Below, piece by piece: positions 7,730 through 16,482 of a stretch of DNA of 56,245 nt. Where the stretch lies: NCBI GenBank assembly GCA_944387035.1, contig CALXDJ010000013.1, positions 1 through 56,245 of the forward strand. Direction: 5' to 3'. The DNA comes from an uncultured Oscillospiraceae bacterium (GTDB taxonomy: Bacteria; Bacillota; Clostridia; Oscillospirales; Oscillospiraceae). Positions within the stretch are counted from its first letter, which is position 1, and each line of letters opens with the position of its first letter. The translations under genes were made by a program, and so were the position numbers. Below the pieces are notes generated by a model. It saw only the letters and a list, made by a program, of their open reading frames with translations. It was not told where the DNA came from and ran no database searches.

Positions 7730-9523
7730 ATGACAAAATTGACGCGACCTCTGCAAACCTCCCTGCTGGCGCTGGCGGTACTGACTGCAATTGTGCTGGA
7801 CGGGGTGCTGTGGGGACCGGGCTTTGGACGGGGGACAAAACGGTTCTCCCAATGGCCTATGGATGTTCCCGCGCAGGCATTTACCGACTGGCAGGACCGG
7901 GATCCGGAGGAATCTCTGAAAAGTCTGGATACGCAGCTTGCACAGCTGGTGCAGGCTGCGCAGAACCGGGCTGGGACGGAGGAGCTCCGATCCCGCCTGG
8001 ATCAGGCGGAACAAACGCTCGTGCAGATTCAGACCGATCAGGCCTTTGCCCAATGGGCGTCCTCCCGGGAAGTGGAGCGCTTTGGGGAGCGGCACGCGGC
8101 CTGGAACAATGCGGCCAACCGGGCGTACGGGCTTTACGCACAGGCCCGGCAGGATTTGCTGCAGGCCAATCCCGGGCCGGAGCTGCGGGCATATCTGGGG
8201 GATGACGGCGAAGAGCAGATGCCGTCTGCCTATACCCAGGAACAGCTGGATATGCTGGACCGGGAAACGGAACTGGTCCACACCTACCAGCGGCTGCTGG
8301 GTACCCGCAAGGAGCGCTGTACCGTGACGGATCAGGGCGTGACCTATCAGGAAAGCTCCCTGCTTGCAGCCTATGAAGACGGAACGCTGTCCGAGGCAGA
8401 TTACTGGCGGCTGTATGAATCACTGGGCGCTGTGGGCAATGCGGAACTGGGCGGTGTGTATCTGGAGCTGGTGAAGCTGCGCAATGACTTTGCCCGCAGT
8501 CTGGGCTACGAGAATTATGCGGCGTATGCCTATCCCAATCTGTACGGCCGGGATTACACACCGGAAGAAGCACTGGATTTTTGCCGGGCGGTGATGGAGC
8601 AGGTGACCCCGCTGTTTGAAAGCTGGAAGGAGGCGGGCCAGCGCCCGGAGCTGGACCTGGAGTCCGTGGAGAACTTGCTCTATGGCCGGACCGGGCAGGA
8701 GCTGGTGGAAATGGTGCAGCCCTGTTTGGGAACTGTTTCCCAAGACCTGGCGGATGTGTTTGCCTATATGCTGGACAATGAACTCCTGGATGCGGAAGTC
8801 CTGGACAGCAAGTCCCCGGAGGCCTACACCATCGACCTTCCGGCCTATCAGTCGGCCCTGGTGTATTTGAGCCCGGATAACCTGGATCTGTTCACGCTGG
8901 TCCATGAGTTCGGCCATTTTGCCGATACCTGTCTGGCACCCAATCTTGCATCCTGCATCGACAGCGCGGAGATTGCTTCCCAGGGGCTGGAGACGCTGTA
9001 TCTCTCCTTTGCTCCGGAACTGGTGGGGCCGGAACATGCCGCCGCCCTGCGCTGGATGGAGGTGTACAATCTGCTGGGGGCGATCATGGATGCCGCCCGC
9101 CTGGGGGCCTTTGAGCTGAAGGCTTACACCGACGAGAACCTGACTCTGGATGCGCTCAACCGGTATTACCACGAGCTGTGTGTGCAGAGTGGAGCGGTGT
9201 CCGATGATGCGGAGACGACTTATGGCTGGGAGCTGGTTCCGCATCTGTTTGGCAGTCCCTGCTACTATGTCAGCTACGGAACGTCCGCAGCCAACGCGCT
9301 GGAGCTGCTGCTGCGATCCTGGAAAAATTTCAACCAGGGCGCGGAGCGGTATCTGGATCTGGTGGCGCAGACAGACACACAGGGATATGTGGGAGCGGTG
9401 GAAGCCGCTGGACTGCGCAATATGTTGGAGCCCAAGTCCCTGGCGGAGCTGACGGAGGGACTGAAGGGATACCTTGCACAGGAGATCTGCCAGGCGGCGC
9501 CGCTTTTGGTTGCGGCGGCGTAG
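7730..9523 (+). CDS. M3 family oligoendopeptidase-like metallopeptidase, N-terminally anchored
   Basis: This 597-residue zinc peptidase of the M3 (thimet/PepF) family has the catalytic motif HEFGH at residues 392-396, followed by an Asp-rich helix and a conserved C-terminal Tyr-rich region (PCYYVSYGTSAAN). The start at 7730 has AAAAGGAGA upstream. Residues 10-28 form a hydrophobic segment after TKLTRP, so the enzyme is probably exported and membrane-tethered or secreted. Most PepF relatives are cytosolic, so this is notable. A helical region (about 55-150) precedes the catalytic part. It is likely monocistronic, with its own promoter and a palindromic terminator downstream. Peptide substrates are unknown. 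Confidence 0.88.
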   Translation: MTKLTRPLQTSLLALAVLTAIVLDGVLWGPGFGRGTKRFSQWPMDVPAQAFTDWQDRDPEESLKSLDTQLAQLVQAAQNRAGTEELRSRLDQAEQTLVQIQTDQAFAQWASSREVERFGERHAAWNNAANRAYGLYAQARQDLLQANPGPELRAYLGDDGEEQMPSAYTQEQLDMLDRETELVHTYQRLLGTRKERCTVTDQGVTYQESSLLAAYEDGTLSEADYWRLYESLGAVGNAELGGVYLELVKLRNDFARSLGYENYAAYAYPNLYGRDYTPEEALDFCRAVMEQVTPLFESWKEAGQRPELDLESVENLLYGRTGQELVEMVQPCLGTVSQDLADVFAYMLDNELLDAEVLDSKSPEAYTIDLPAYQSALVYLSPDNLDLFTLVHEFGHFADTCLAPNLASCIDSAEIASQGLETLYLSFAPELVGPEHAAALRWMEVYNLLGAIMDAARLGAFELKAYTDENLTLDALNRYYHELCVQSGAVSDDAETTYGWELVPHLFGSPCYYVSYGTSAANALELLLRSWKNFNQGAERYLDLVAQTDTQGYVGAVEAAGLRNMLEPKSLAELTEGLKGYLAQEICQAAPLLVAAA

Positions 9524-9603
9524 CTGCTCGGCCGCGCGCAGGCGGATGCCGCGGGTTGGCGGCTGGGCTCACAGCGCAGCGGATGGGATAGATCCGGCAA
9601 AGC

Positions 9604-9649
9604 AAGCAAAGGAACCGGGGACGCCATGGCGTCCCCGGTTCCTTTGCTT
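9604..9649. terminator. 46-bp perfect palindrome between convergent genes
   Basis: The arms 9604-9626 and 9627-9649 are exact reverse complements with no spacer, reading AAGCAAAGGAACCGGGGACG inward from each end. It lies between the plus-strand peptidase and the minus-strand lacI remnant, so it probably terminates both. Confidence 0.65.
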
Positions 9650-9674
9650 ATGGAGAAAACGAATATGCAGACGC

Positions 9675-10535
9675 TCAGCGGCGGGAGGGGTCTGCCGGTG
9701 ATGCGGTGCTGGCCCGGATCTGCAAAGAGGGCAAAAACAGACGGTCCTGTGCGCATTGAGGCTGGTACATCATTTGCTTGAGCAGGGTTGCGGCGGCTCG
9801 TCCCATTTCCTCCACGGGCTGCTCGACTGTAGACAGGGGGACGTCCAGCGTCTCACAAAACGGAATGCCGTCGTAGCCGATTACAGACAAGTCGGCCGGG
9901 ATGCGCAGATGGTATGCCCGGCAGCCGGTATAGACGCCCAGGGCGATCATGTCGTTGAAGCAGAAAATCCCTGTAACGGACTTTCCCAGCAGGTACGGAA
10001 GATACTTTACGCCGTCTTCGGGGCGGTAGTCTCCCTGGCAGATCAGGCTCTCGTCATAGGCAATGGCCGCCTCCTCAAGAGCATCCTGATAACCCAGCAG
10101 CCGCTCCCGGCAGACGACATCCTCCAGCGGGCCGGTAATGCACCCGATTCGAGTGTGTCCCTGCTCGAGCAGATAGCGGACGGCCATCCGGGCGCCCTCC
10201 CGGTTATCCAGCAGAACGGACTTTACATTGGGAATGTCCATTTTCCGGTCCATAACCACCACGGGAATCCGGCTTTTGAGAATTTTTTCCCGCAGGGTGT
10301 CTTCCTCCTCCGGTGTGGTGCGGGCGGAACGGACCATCACCACTCCCCCGACACCCCGGCTGAGCAAGGTGTCCAGGTTGGCCAGATCCTGCCCTGGTTG
10401 GTCGCCGTGGACCATGACGATGGCATCATTGCCCTGGGCACGGGCCTCCAGCAAAAAGGCCTGGCCGATGCTGGAGAAAAAAGGTTGCTGATATCCGGCA
10501 GCAAAATACCCACCAAGGGCCGTGGGGCGGCGGAA
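9675..10535 (-). pseudogene. LacI family regulator, truncated and frameshifted
   Basis: The sugar-binding half of a LacI-type repressor is intact, from SIGQAFLLEARAQGND to the C-terminus (VIGYDGIPF, PLSTVEQPVEEMGR). The preceding segment, PLVGILLPDISNLF, is in a different frame. The run of six A (plus strand) near 10477-10482 would need seven to join them as DISNLFFSSIGQAF. The whole helix-turn-helix domain, about 60 residues, is missing. Homology stops around 10520-10540, where a permease fragment begins on the opposite strand. As written the gene cannot make a DNA-binding repressor. Real deletion plus frameshift and assembly error are both possible. Confidence 0.8.
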
Positions 10536-10537
10536 CG

Positions 10538-11152
10538 GTGTTTATCATGTACATGTTCCTGCAGGATAAGGGCAGCACCTCCAGCATTGCCACCAAAGTG
10601 TTCCCGAGCGTGACCATTCCCGGTGTGAGTTCCATTCCTGTGCTGGGACAGATTCTCAGCGGCCATAACGTTTTGACCTATGTGGCCTTTTTGATGGTGG
10701 CCGTGGTGTGGGTGCTGCTGTTTCGTACCCGGCTGGGAGCCCATATCCGGGCGGTGGGAGAAAATCCCGGCGCGGCTGCCAGCGTGGGAATCAATGTGGT
10801 CAGAACCCAGAATATCGCCCTGCTGCTGAGCGGATTTCTCACCAGTCTGGGCGGCGCCTTTATGAGTATGGGGTATATGAATGGCTTTAGCCAGAACATG
10901 GTGGCCGGACGGGGATTCGTTGCCCTGGCGGCTGCCAGTATGGGACAGCTTCATCCGGTGCTGGGCATGGTGGCTGCGCTGATCTTCGGCGCGGCGGATG
11001 CGTTCTCCAACGCCATGGCAGCCATGCGGATTCCGGATGAATTGGTCAAGCTCATCCCCTATGCTACGACAATTGTGGGGATGGTGGTCTTTTCCGCGGC
11101 GGATCAGCGCCGCCGGCTGGCCCGAAAGAAACAGGCCATGGAACAGTCATAA
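10538..11152 (+). pseudogene. BMP-type nucleoside ABC permease 2, N-terminus missing
   Basis: The open frame encodes the last roughly 200 residues of a NupQ/YufQ-like permease. Motifs are RTRLGAHIRAVGENPGAAAS, LSGFLTSLGGAFMSMG and MVAGRGFVALAAASMG, typical of the second permease of BMP transporters, which is usually about 300 residues or more. The frame stays open upstream into the lacI remnant without a ribosome site, so the start has been lost at the junction. The GTG at 10538 is only the first possible codon. Its natural partners (binding protein, ATPase, permease 1) are absent here, so it is probably non-functional. The downstream glycohydrolase and kinase genes appear intact. Confidence 0.78.
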
Positions 11153-11180
11153 CAGGATCATGATAAAGGAGCGTACCGAC

Positions 11181-12587
11181 ATGGAACAAGCGTGGAAAAT
11201 TGCCCGTATGAAAACCGATAATGCCGTGCCCCGGCTCCTGACCCAGGACGAGCAGACCTGGGAGGACAACATTGATGTGGGCGAGGCGGAGGATGCCCAT
11301 CTGCGCCTTTTGTGGAACAGCCATGTTCCCGGCAGTTTCGCCCCGGAGAGCATTATGCTCGCTGCCATCCAGGCCAAGGAGAACCTGGGATATACGGTGG
11401 AGGGCGGCGTGGAGCTCTGGAAGGCCGGACAGAAGGCTGTGGCGGACGGCGATATGGTGGAACTCAACCGCATCAGCGCCCGGCTGTGGCATGCAGTCAA
11501 TCATGCCGAACCCAATCCCGCCCATGAAAGCTGGTCCTTCCGGCGCTATGAGAGCTGGGAACAGTATTCGGCCGCGATGACCTTCCCGGCTGCTGCCGCG
11601 GTTGACTGTGACTTGCTGGAGAAGCAGATGTATGCCGGCTGGATGGCCCAGATCATCGGCGGTGCCATCGGCACCATGATCGAGGGATATACCACCGATG
11701 CGATCCGCAAGTGCTTTGGAGAGGTGCGCAGCTATCTGCGCGCTCCCAGTACCTATAATGATGATATCACCTATGAGCTGGCGTTCCTCCAGGCTTATGA
11801 GCGGCTGGGCAGTCGGCTTACCTCCCGGGAAATTGCCGAAGAATGGATTGCCCTGGTGCCGTCGGGGTGGTCTGCTGAGGAGCTGGCCCTGCGCAACATT
11901 CGCTGGGGCGTGATGCCGCCGGAGAGCGGACGGCTGGGCAATCCCTTTGGAGAGTGGATTGGCGCCCAGATGCGCGGCGCCGTCTGCGGTATGGTGGCGC
12001 CCGGCAATCCTGCGGAGGCGGCGCGGCTGGCCTGGATGGACGGAGAGGTTTCTCACTTTGCCAACGGCATTCTGGGTGAGGTGTTCAATGCGGTGCTGGT
12101 TTCGCTGTCCTTTGTGGAAACGGATATCCGGGCAATGGTGGCGGCCTGCGCCGATATGATGCCGGAAGAGAGTGAGTATGGCTCTGTCATCCGTTTTGCC
12201 CTGGAGGCCTGCCGCAGCAGTGCGGACTGGGAGAGCGCCTGGCGGCTTTGTGAGAAAAAGCTGGAACGCTATAACTGGATTCACGCCTACCCCAATGCTG
12301 CGGCCGAGGTGGTGGCGCTGTGGTTCGGCCAGGGTGACTTCGATGAAACGGCCTATATCATCTCCATGGAAGGACAGGATGTAGACTGCAATGCGGCTCA
12401 GATTCTCACTGCTGTCGGGATCATGAAGGGAGTAGAGAATCTGGATGCCCGGTGGACGAATCCCATCGGGGATGAGCTCAAGACCTATCTGCGCCGGGGG
12501 AGAACCCTGTCCATCCGGGAGCTGGCCCAGCGTACCGCGGCTTGTGCACGGAGAGGCATCCAGGAAGCGGAATATGGAAACGAGTGA
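11181..12587 (+). CDS. ADP-ribosylglycohydrolase family protein
   Basis: This 468-residue cytosolic hydrolase has the paired metal-binding signatures of the ADP-ribosyl-acceptor hydrolase fold. NDDITYE follows QIIGGAIGTMIEGY, and near the C-terminus GQDVDCNAAQ corresponds to the usual GxDTDTxAA. The start at 11181 follows AAAGGAG by 9 bp. About 150 N-terminal residues precede the fold, longer than minimal DraG-like enzymes. Members of this family in nucleoside or sugar operons are thought to cleave N- or O-glycosidic ribose bonds. With the PfkB kinase and nucleoside permease beside it, ribosyl-compound catabolism is more likely here than protein de-ADP-ribosylation. That last step is inference. 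Confidence 0.85.
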   Translation: MEQAWKIARMKTDNAVPRLLTQDEQTWEDNIDVGEAEDAHLRLLWNSHVPGSFAPESIMLAAIQAKENLGYTVEGGVELWKAGQKAVADGDMVELNRISARLWHAVNHAEPNPAHESWSFRRYESWEQYSAAMTFPAAAAVDCDLLEKQMYAGWMAQIIGGAIGTMIEGYTTDAIRKCFGEVRSYLRAPSTYNDDITYELAFLQAYERLGSRLTSREIAEEWIALVPSGWSAEELALRNIRWGVMPPESGRLGNPFGEWIGAQMRGAVCGMVAPGNPAEAARLAWMDGEVSHFANGILGEVFNAVLVSLSFVETDIRAMVAACADMMPEESEYGSVIRFALEACRSSADWESAWRLCEKKLERYNWIHAYPNAAAEVVALWFGQGDFDETAYIISMEGQDVDCNAAQILTAVGIMKGVENLDARWTNPIGDELKTYLRRGRTLSIRELAQRTAACARRGIQEAEYGNE

Positions 12588-13500
12588 GAAACGAATGGTA
12601 AAAATTTTAAATTTCGGCTCCCTCAATCTGGATTATACCTACGATGTGCCGCATTTTGTCACAGCGGGAGAAACGCTCTCTTCGGTGCAGATGCGGGCTT
12701 CTGCCGGCGGCAAAGGACTGAACCAGTCCATTGCCGCCAGCCGGAGCGGAGCGGAGATCTATCATGCCGGAGCTGTGGGACAGACGGACGGCGGCATGCT
12801 GCTGGAGGTCCTCCGGGGTGCGGGAGTGGATACCCGCTGGATTGCCAGAGTTCCCGAAGCCACAGGTCATGCTATCATTCAGCGGGATCCGGCCGGGCAA
12901 AACTGTATCCTGCTCTTCAGCGGTGCCAACCAGACCATTACGCCGGAACAGGCCCGTGGAGTCCTGGGGCAGTTTGCCCCGGGAGACTGGCTGATGCTGC
13001 AAAATGAGATCAGTGCGGTAGAGCAGCTGATGGAGCTGGCACACAGCATGGGGATTCGGATCGCCTTCAATCCCTCTCCTATGACGGAGGCCGTGCGGAC
13101 GTATCCGCTGCATCTGGCAGACCTGCTGATCTTCAATGAGATTGAAGCGGCAGGGATCTGCGGTGTGGAAGCGTGCGCCGGAGAGCAGCTGCTGTCTCTG
13201 CTGGGACAGCGTTTTCCGCAAAGCCAGGTGGTGCTCACATTGGGCGGTGCGGGCGCGTGGTACCACTGCGGAGAGACCACGGTTTTTCAGCCGGCCTTTT
13301 CCGTTCCGGTGACGGATACAACCGGCGCTGGAGACACGTTTACCGGGTATCTTCTGGGGGGCCTCATTCAAAAGCTTTCGCCGGCGGAAGCCATGCGGCA
13401 GGCGGCAGCGGCGGCTGCCCTGGCGGTGACACGGCGGGGAGCGGCCGGCTCCATCCCGGAGCGGGAGGAAGTGCAGCGCTTTTTGCAGCAGCATTCGTAA
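12574..13500 (+). CDS. PfkB family carbohydrate/nucleoside kinase
   Basis: This ribokinase-fold enzyme of about 308 residues carries the PfkB signatures SAGGKGLNQSIAASRSGA near the N-terminus and DTTGAGDTFTGYLLGGL with the catalytic Asp near the C-terminus. It would phosphorylate a sugar or nucleoside released or imported by its neighbours. The ATG at 12574 has AGGAAG in place and overlaps the glycohydrolase gene by 14 bp, implying coupling. An ATG at 12595, giving MVKILNFGSLNLDY, aligns with typical family starts and is the alternative. A strong terminator follows. Ribose, pseudouridine-type or other nucleoside substrate cannot be told from sequence. Confidence 0.9.
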   Translation: METSEKRMVKILNFGSLNLDYTYDVPHFVTAGETLSSVQMRASAGGKGLNQSIAASRSGAEIYHAGAVGQTDGGMLLEVLRGAGVDTRWIARVPEATGHAIIQRDPAGQNCILLFSGANQTITPEQARGVLGQFAPGDWLMLQNEISAVEQLMELAHSMGIRIAFNPSPMTEAVRTYPLHLADLLIFNEIEAAGICGVEACAGEQLLSLLGQRFPQSQVVLTLGGAGAWYHCGETTVFQPAFSVPVTDTTGAGDTFTGYLLGGLIQKLSPAEAMRQAAAAAALAVTRRGAAGSIPEREEVQRFLQQHS

Positions 13501-13532
13501 GATCCTTCCCAGAAGGCGGAGAACAAACGAAG

Positions 13533-13564
13533 GAGCCGAAGGCATTTGCCTTCGGCTCTTTTTT
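13533..13564 (+). terminator. Rho-independent terminator of the kinase operon
   Basis: Stem GAGCCGAAGGC / GCCTTCGGCTC with a 4-nt loop is followed by six T. It lies 33 bp after the PfkB stop. Confidence 0.9.
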
Positions 13565-13724
13565 GCGGTTGAACTGTCTGGGAACTGTGCTTGGCGCCGG
13601 GCGGCCTGCCGGAAGATGGGGCGGCGGCAAACTGCACATGGCTGCGGCGCTGCGGTCCGCTGAGCGGATGATCGTTCGGCGCAGCGAGGAGATGTGTGGA
13701 AGAGGCGTGTTCTCCGCAGACAGC

Positions 13725-13763
13725 AAAAAAAGGACCTCCGGCAATATGCCGGAGGCCCTTTTT
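13725..13763 (-). terminator. Terminator of the TRAP/SDR operon
   Basis: The inverted repeat CCTCCGGCA / TGCCGGAGG is flanked by an A-run on the left and a T-run on the right, so it can terminate in both directions. It lies 20 bp past the SDR stop. Confidence 0.85.
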
Positions 13764-13782
13764 CAGTATGAGGTTGAACCCA

Positions 13783-14544
13783 TTAACGGGCCAGGTAGCC
13801 GCCGTCCACCGGCATGACCAATCCGTTGCAGTAGGAGCCTGCCTCGGAGCACAGCATGAGAACGGGTCCGACCAGATCGTCCGGTTTGCCCCAGCGGCCG
13901 ACAGCGATTCGATCCAGGATTTCCTGATACCGTTTGGGATCCTGCTGCAGGGGTAACGTTTGATCTGTTTCGATATAGCCGGGAGCAATGGCGTTGACCC
14001 GGATGCCTCGGCCGCCCCACTCATTGGCAAAGGCCTTGGTTACCTGGGCGATGGCGCCCTTGGAGGCCACATATGCGGCCATTTTGGGACCGGCAACGAA
14101 GCTGTTCATAGAGGCCAGGTTGACAATCCGGCCGTAACCTTGGCGAAGCATGTATTGTCCGACCAGCTGGGAGCAGTATACGGTTCCGTTGAGATTGGTC
14201 GCGATGACCTCGTCCCACATATCCAGGGGGAAGTCCTCCAGCCAGTAGCGGCGGTTGATGCCGGCGGCGTTGATGAGGATATCAATCCGTCCGCCCAGCT
14301 TTTCTGCTGCCTGTGCTACGGCAGTGTCCAGAGAGGAACGGTCCGCCACGTTGCACTGAATGGCATAGACCGCCGGGCCGTCGCCCTGCATCTCCTGAGC
14401 CATTTGCTCGGAATAGGTGCTGTTGTAGAAGATCACCACTTCCGCGCCTGCGTCGTGAAGTCCGCGGGCCAGACGATTTCCAATTCCCTTGCTTCCTCCT
14501 GTGACGAGCGCTTTTTTGCCGGTCAGATCAAATAGATTATGCAT
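13783..14544 (-). CDS. SDR family oxidoreductase (gluconate 5-dehydrogenase-like)
   Basis: This 253-residue NAD(P)-dependent short-chain dehydrogenase has the cofactor motif TGGSKGIG near residue 16 and NAAG, with catalytic S-Y-K visible as LASMNS and YVASKGA. It ends in PVDGGYLAR, as in 2-deoxygluconate/gluconate dehydrogenases of the IdnO/KduD type. The start at 14544 follows GAAAGGA. It is the last gene of the DctPQM operon, so it probably oxidises or reduces the sugar acid imported by that transporter. The exact substrate is unknown. Confidence 0.9.
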   Translation of the reverse strand: MHNLFDLTGKKALVTGGSKGIGNRLARGLHDAGAEVVIFYNSTYSEQMAQEMQGDGPAVYAIQCNVADRSSLDTAVAQAAEKLGGRIDILINAAGINRRYWLEDFPLDMWDEVIATNLNGTVYCSQLVGQYMLRQGYGRIVNLASMNSFVAGPKMAAYVASKGAIAQVTKAFANEWGGRGIRVNAIAPGYIETDQTLPLQQDPKRYQEILDRIAVGRWGKPDDLVGPVLMLCSEAGSYCNGLVMPVDGGYLAR

Positions 14545-14588
14545 AATTACAAGTCCTTTCTTTCGAATGCCGGTGCGGGACCGGATGC

Positions 14589-15869
14589 TTATGTGCCAGC
14601 AATGCTGGGCAGGAACAAGGCAATCTGCGGGAAGACCATGAGAAGGATCGTGACGAGCAGCAGGACTCCCAAAACCATAAAGACGTCGGGAATTGCCTGT
14701 TCAATTCGGATTTTTACGATTTTACAGGCGGTGAACAGGCACACAGCCAGAGGCGGGGTGACACCGCCGATGCAGATGCAGAACATTAGGACCAGGCCGT
14801 AAGCCACGGGATCCACGCCGATGGCGGTGACAATGGGCAAAAAGATCGGCGTAGTGAGAATGATAATGGTAAAGGACTCCATGAACGTGCCCAGGATAAT
14901 CAAGATGAGCACGACTGCCGCGTAAACCAGGATGGGAGATTTGACCACGGCAAACACCGCGTTGGAGACGGTGGTGGTGACGTTTTCCAGAGTCAGCACC
15001 CAGCCGAAGGGTGTGGAAGCGGAGATGATGAATAGAATGGAGGCGCTGGATTTGGCGCTGTTGACCAGGGTGCGGTACAGGTCGTCCCAGGTCATTTCCC
15101 GATAGACAAACTTGGCCAGCACAAATGCATAGACCACGGCGACGGCTGCGCTTTCCGTGGCAGTGCATACACCGCTCATCGTACCGCCCAAAATGATCAC
15201 GGGCATCAAAAGGGGCAAAAAGGCGTCCAGAGTAATGGCGATGGCTTCCCTGGCATTGGTGACGCCCACGTCCACTTGCTGGTACTTCCTGCGCTTGGCA
15301 ATGACGACACTGAGAACGGCCAGCAGCAGTTCTGCCAGAATACCGGGGATAAACCCGGCCAGGAACATATCGCCGATGGAACAGCTGGCGTTTTGGGAAT
15401 AGACCACCATGCACACGCTGGGGGGAATCACCAAGCCCAGCGTACCGGAGGCGGCCAGAAGAGAAGCGACAAACCCCTTGTCATAGCCCTGGCGGACCAT
15501 TTCGGGGCCTACAATGGCACCGACGGATGCAGTGGTGGCAACGCCGGAGCCGGAAATGGCACCGAAAAATCCGCATCCAAGGCAGCCGGCAGCGCCGATT
15601 CCTCCGGGAAGACGACCGAGCAGCATGTTGGCAAACCGCATCAGGCGGGGGGTTGCACCGTATACCATGATGGCACCGGAAAGAACGAACAGGGGCAGGG
15701 CCAGGTAGGAAAAGGAGTTGATGCCGTCGATCATCTTCTGAACAATGCTGAAGATGGGGATGCCTGCATCAAAAAACAAAAACGCAGTGGCGCTGATGGC
15801 GATGGAGAAGCCGACCGGAATGGCCAAGATCATACAGACGGCAAAAATTAAAAACATCAGTCCGATCAT
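14589..15869 (-). CDS. dctM: TRAP transporter large permease DctM
   Basis: This 426-residue polytopic membrane protein is the ion-coupled transport subunit of a TRAP carrier. It shows repeated hydrophobic helices and DctM motifs (GFSIAISATAFLFF, ISGSGVATTASVGAIVGPEM, LGLVIPPS, GGVTPPLAVCLF). The length matches the family. Its ATG overlaps the dctQ stop by four bases (ATGA). It works with DctQ and the lipoprotein DctP encoded upstream. Confidence 0.95.
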   Translation of the reverse strand: MIGLMFLIFAVCMILAIPVGFSIAISATAFLFFDAGIPIFSIVQKMIDGINSFSYLALPLFVLSGAIMVYGATPRLMRFANMLLGRLPGGIGAAGCLGCGFFGAISGSGVATTASVGAIVGPEMVRQGYDKGFVASLLAASGTLGLVIPPSVCMVVYSQNASCSIGDMFLAGFIPGILAELLLAVLSVVIAKRRKYQQVDVGVTNAREAIAITLDAFLPLLMPVIILGGTMSGVCTATESAAVAVVYAFVLAKFVYREMTWDDLYRTLVNSAKSSASILFIISASTPFGWVLTLENVTTTVSNAVFAVVKSPILVYAAVVLILIILGTFMESFTIIILTTPIFLPIVTAIGVDPVAYGLVLMFCICIGGVTPPLAVCLFTACKIVKIRIEQAIPDVFMVLGVLLLVTILLMVFPQIALFLPSIAGT

Positions 15870-16375
15870 TGACCGTCGCCTCCTTCCTTCTGAGCAGCGG
15901 ACACCTTGGGCGGAGCCGGTTCCTTGATTTTCTCGTAGATCAACACGCCGAAGTAGGGGACCATCAGAATCCCGCTGACGAGAATGCTGCTATAGACAAA
16001 AACCATGGGGATATTGGACGCGGCGGAGCGGAAAGCGCCGTTGATCTGGAGCAGCTCAATGGAATGGTAGCAAAGCAGGGCCATGAATCCGAAGCAGACC
16101 AGATAATCAAATACTTCGATCCATTTGCGGATGCTGTGGGGGAACAGGTTGATGAAGACCTCAATGCGGGTGTGTTCTCCGTCCCGCAGGCAGAGAACGG
16201 ATGCCAAAAACGTGATCCAGATAACGGAGTAAATGGCGACCTCTTCTGCCCACTGGAATACAGAACCAAAAACATACCGCCGGAATACCTGGATAAAGAC
16301 AATCACTGCGCAAAAAGCCATCAAAACAGCTACGCAGATGCTGATGATTTTGGTCAGAAGATCTAGCTTTTTCAC
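15866..16375 (-). CDS. dctQ: TRAP transporter small permease DctQ
   Basis: This 169-residue membrane protein has four predicted helices. It carries the family's RRYVFGSVFQWAEEVAIY motif after helix 1 and an RDGEHTRIEVF stretch. It bridges DctM and the binding protein. The start is a GTG at 16375 with AAAGGGTG upstream. It overlaps dctM by four bases and is separated from dctP by a hairpin. Confidence 0.93.
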   Translation of the reverse strand: MKKLDLLTKIISICVAVLMAFCAVIVFIQVFRRYVFGSVFQWAEEVAIYSVIWITFLASVLCLRDGEHTRIEVFINLFPHSIRKWIEVFDYLVCFGFMALLCYHSIELLQINGAFRSAASNIPMVFVYSSILVSGILMVPYFGVLIYEKIKEPAPPKVSAAQKEGGDGQ

Positions 16376-16402
16376 GGTTTCACCCTTTCTGAAAATGGCA
16401 AT

Positions 16403-16443
16403 GGGAGGGGCCGGATGCCCGTGCGGGCTGTCAGGCCCCTCCC
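16403..16443 (-). terminator. Hairpin between dctP and dctQ
   Basis: The arms GGGAGGGGCC (16403-16412) and GGCCCCTCCC (16434-16443) pair perfectly. An inner GCCCG/CGGGC pairing extends the stem. There is no U-run on the minus transcript, so partial read-through or 3'-end stabilisation of the dctP message is more likely than full termination. Confidence 0.6.
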
Positions 16444-16482
16444 CTATTTGCCGATTTTATCCCTGTGCAGCTGGGCTGAATA

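Noticed and set aside
9675..10454. The lacI remnant as a complete periplasmic-binding-type regulator or standalone sensor
   Set aside because: The missing segment is still recognisable in another frame just upstream, so this is a damaged LacI gene rather than a short family member.
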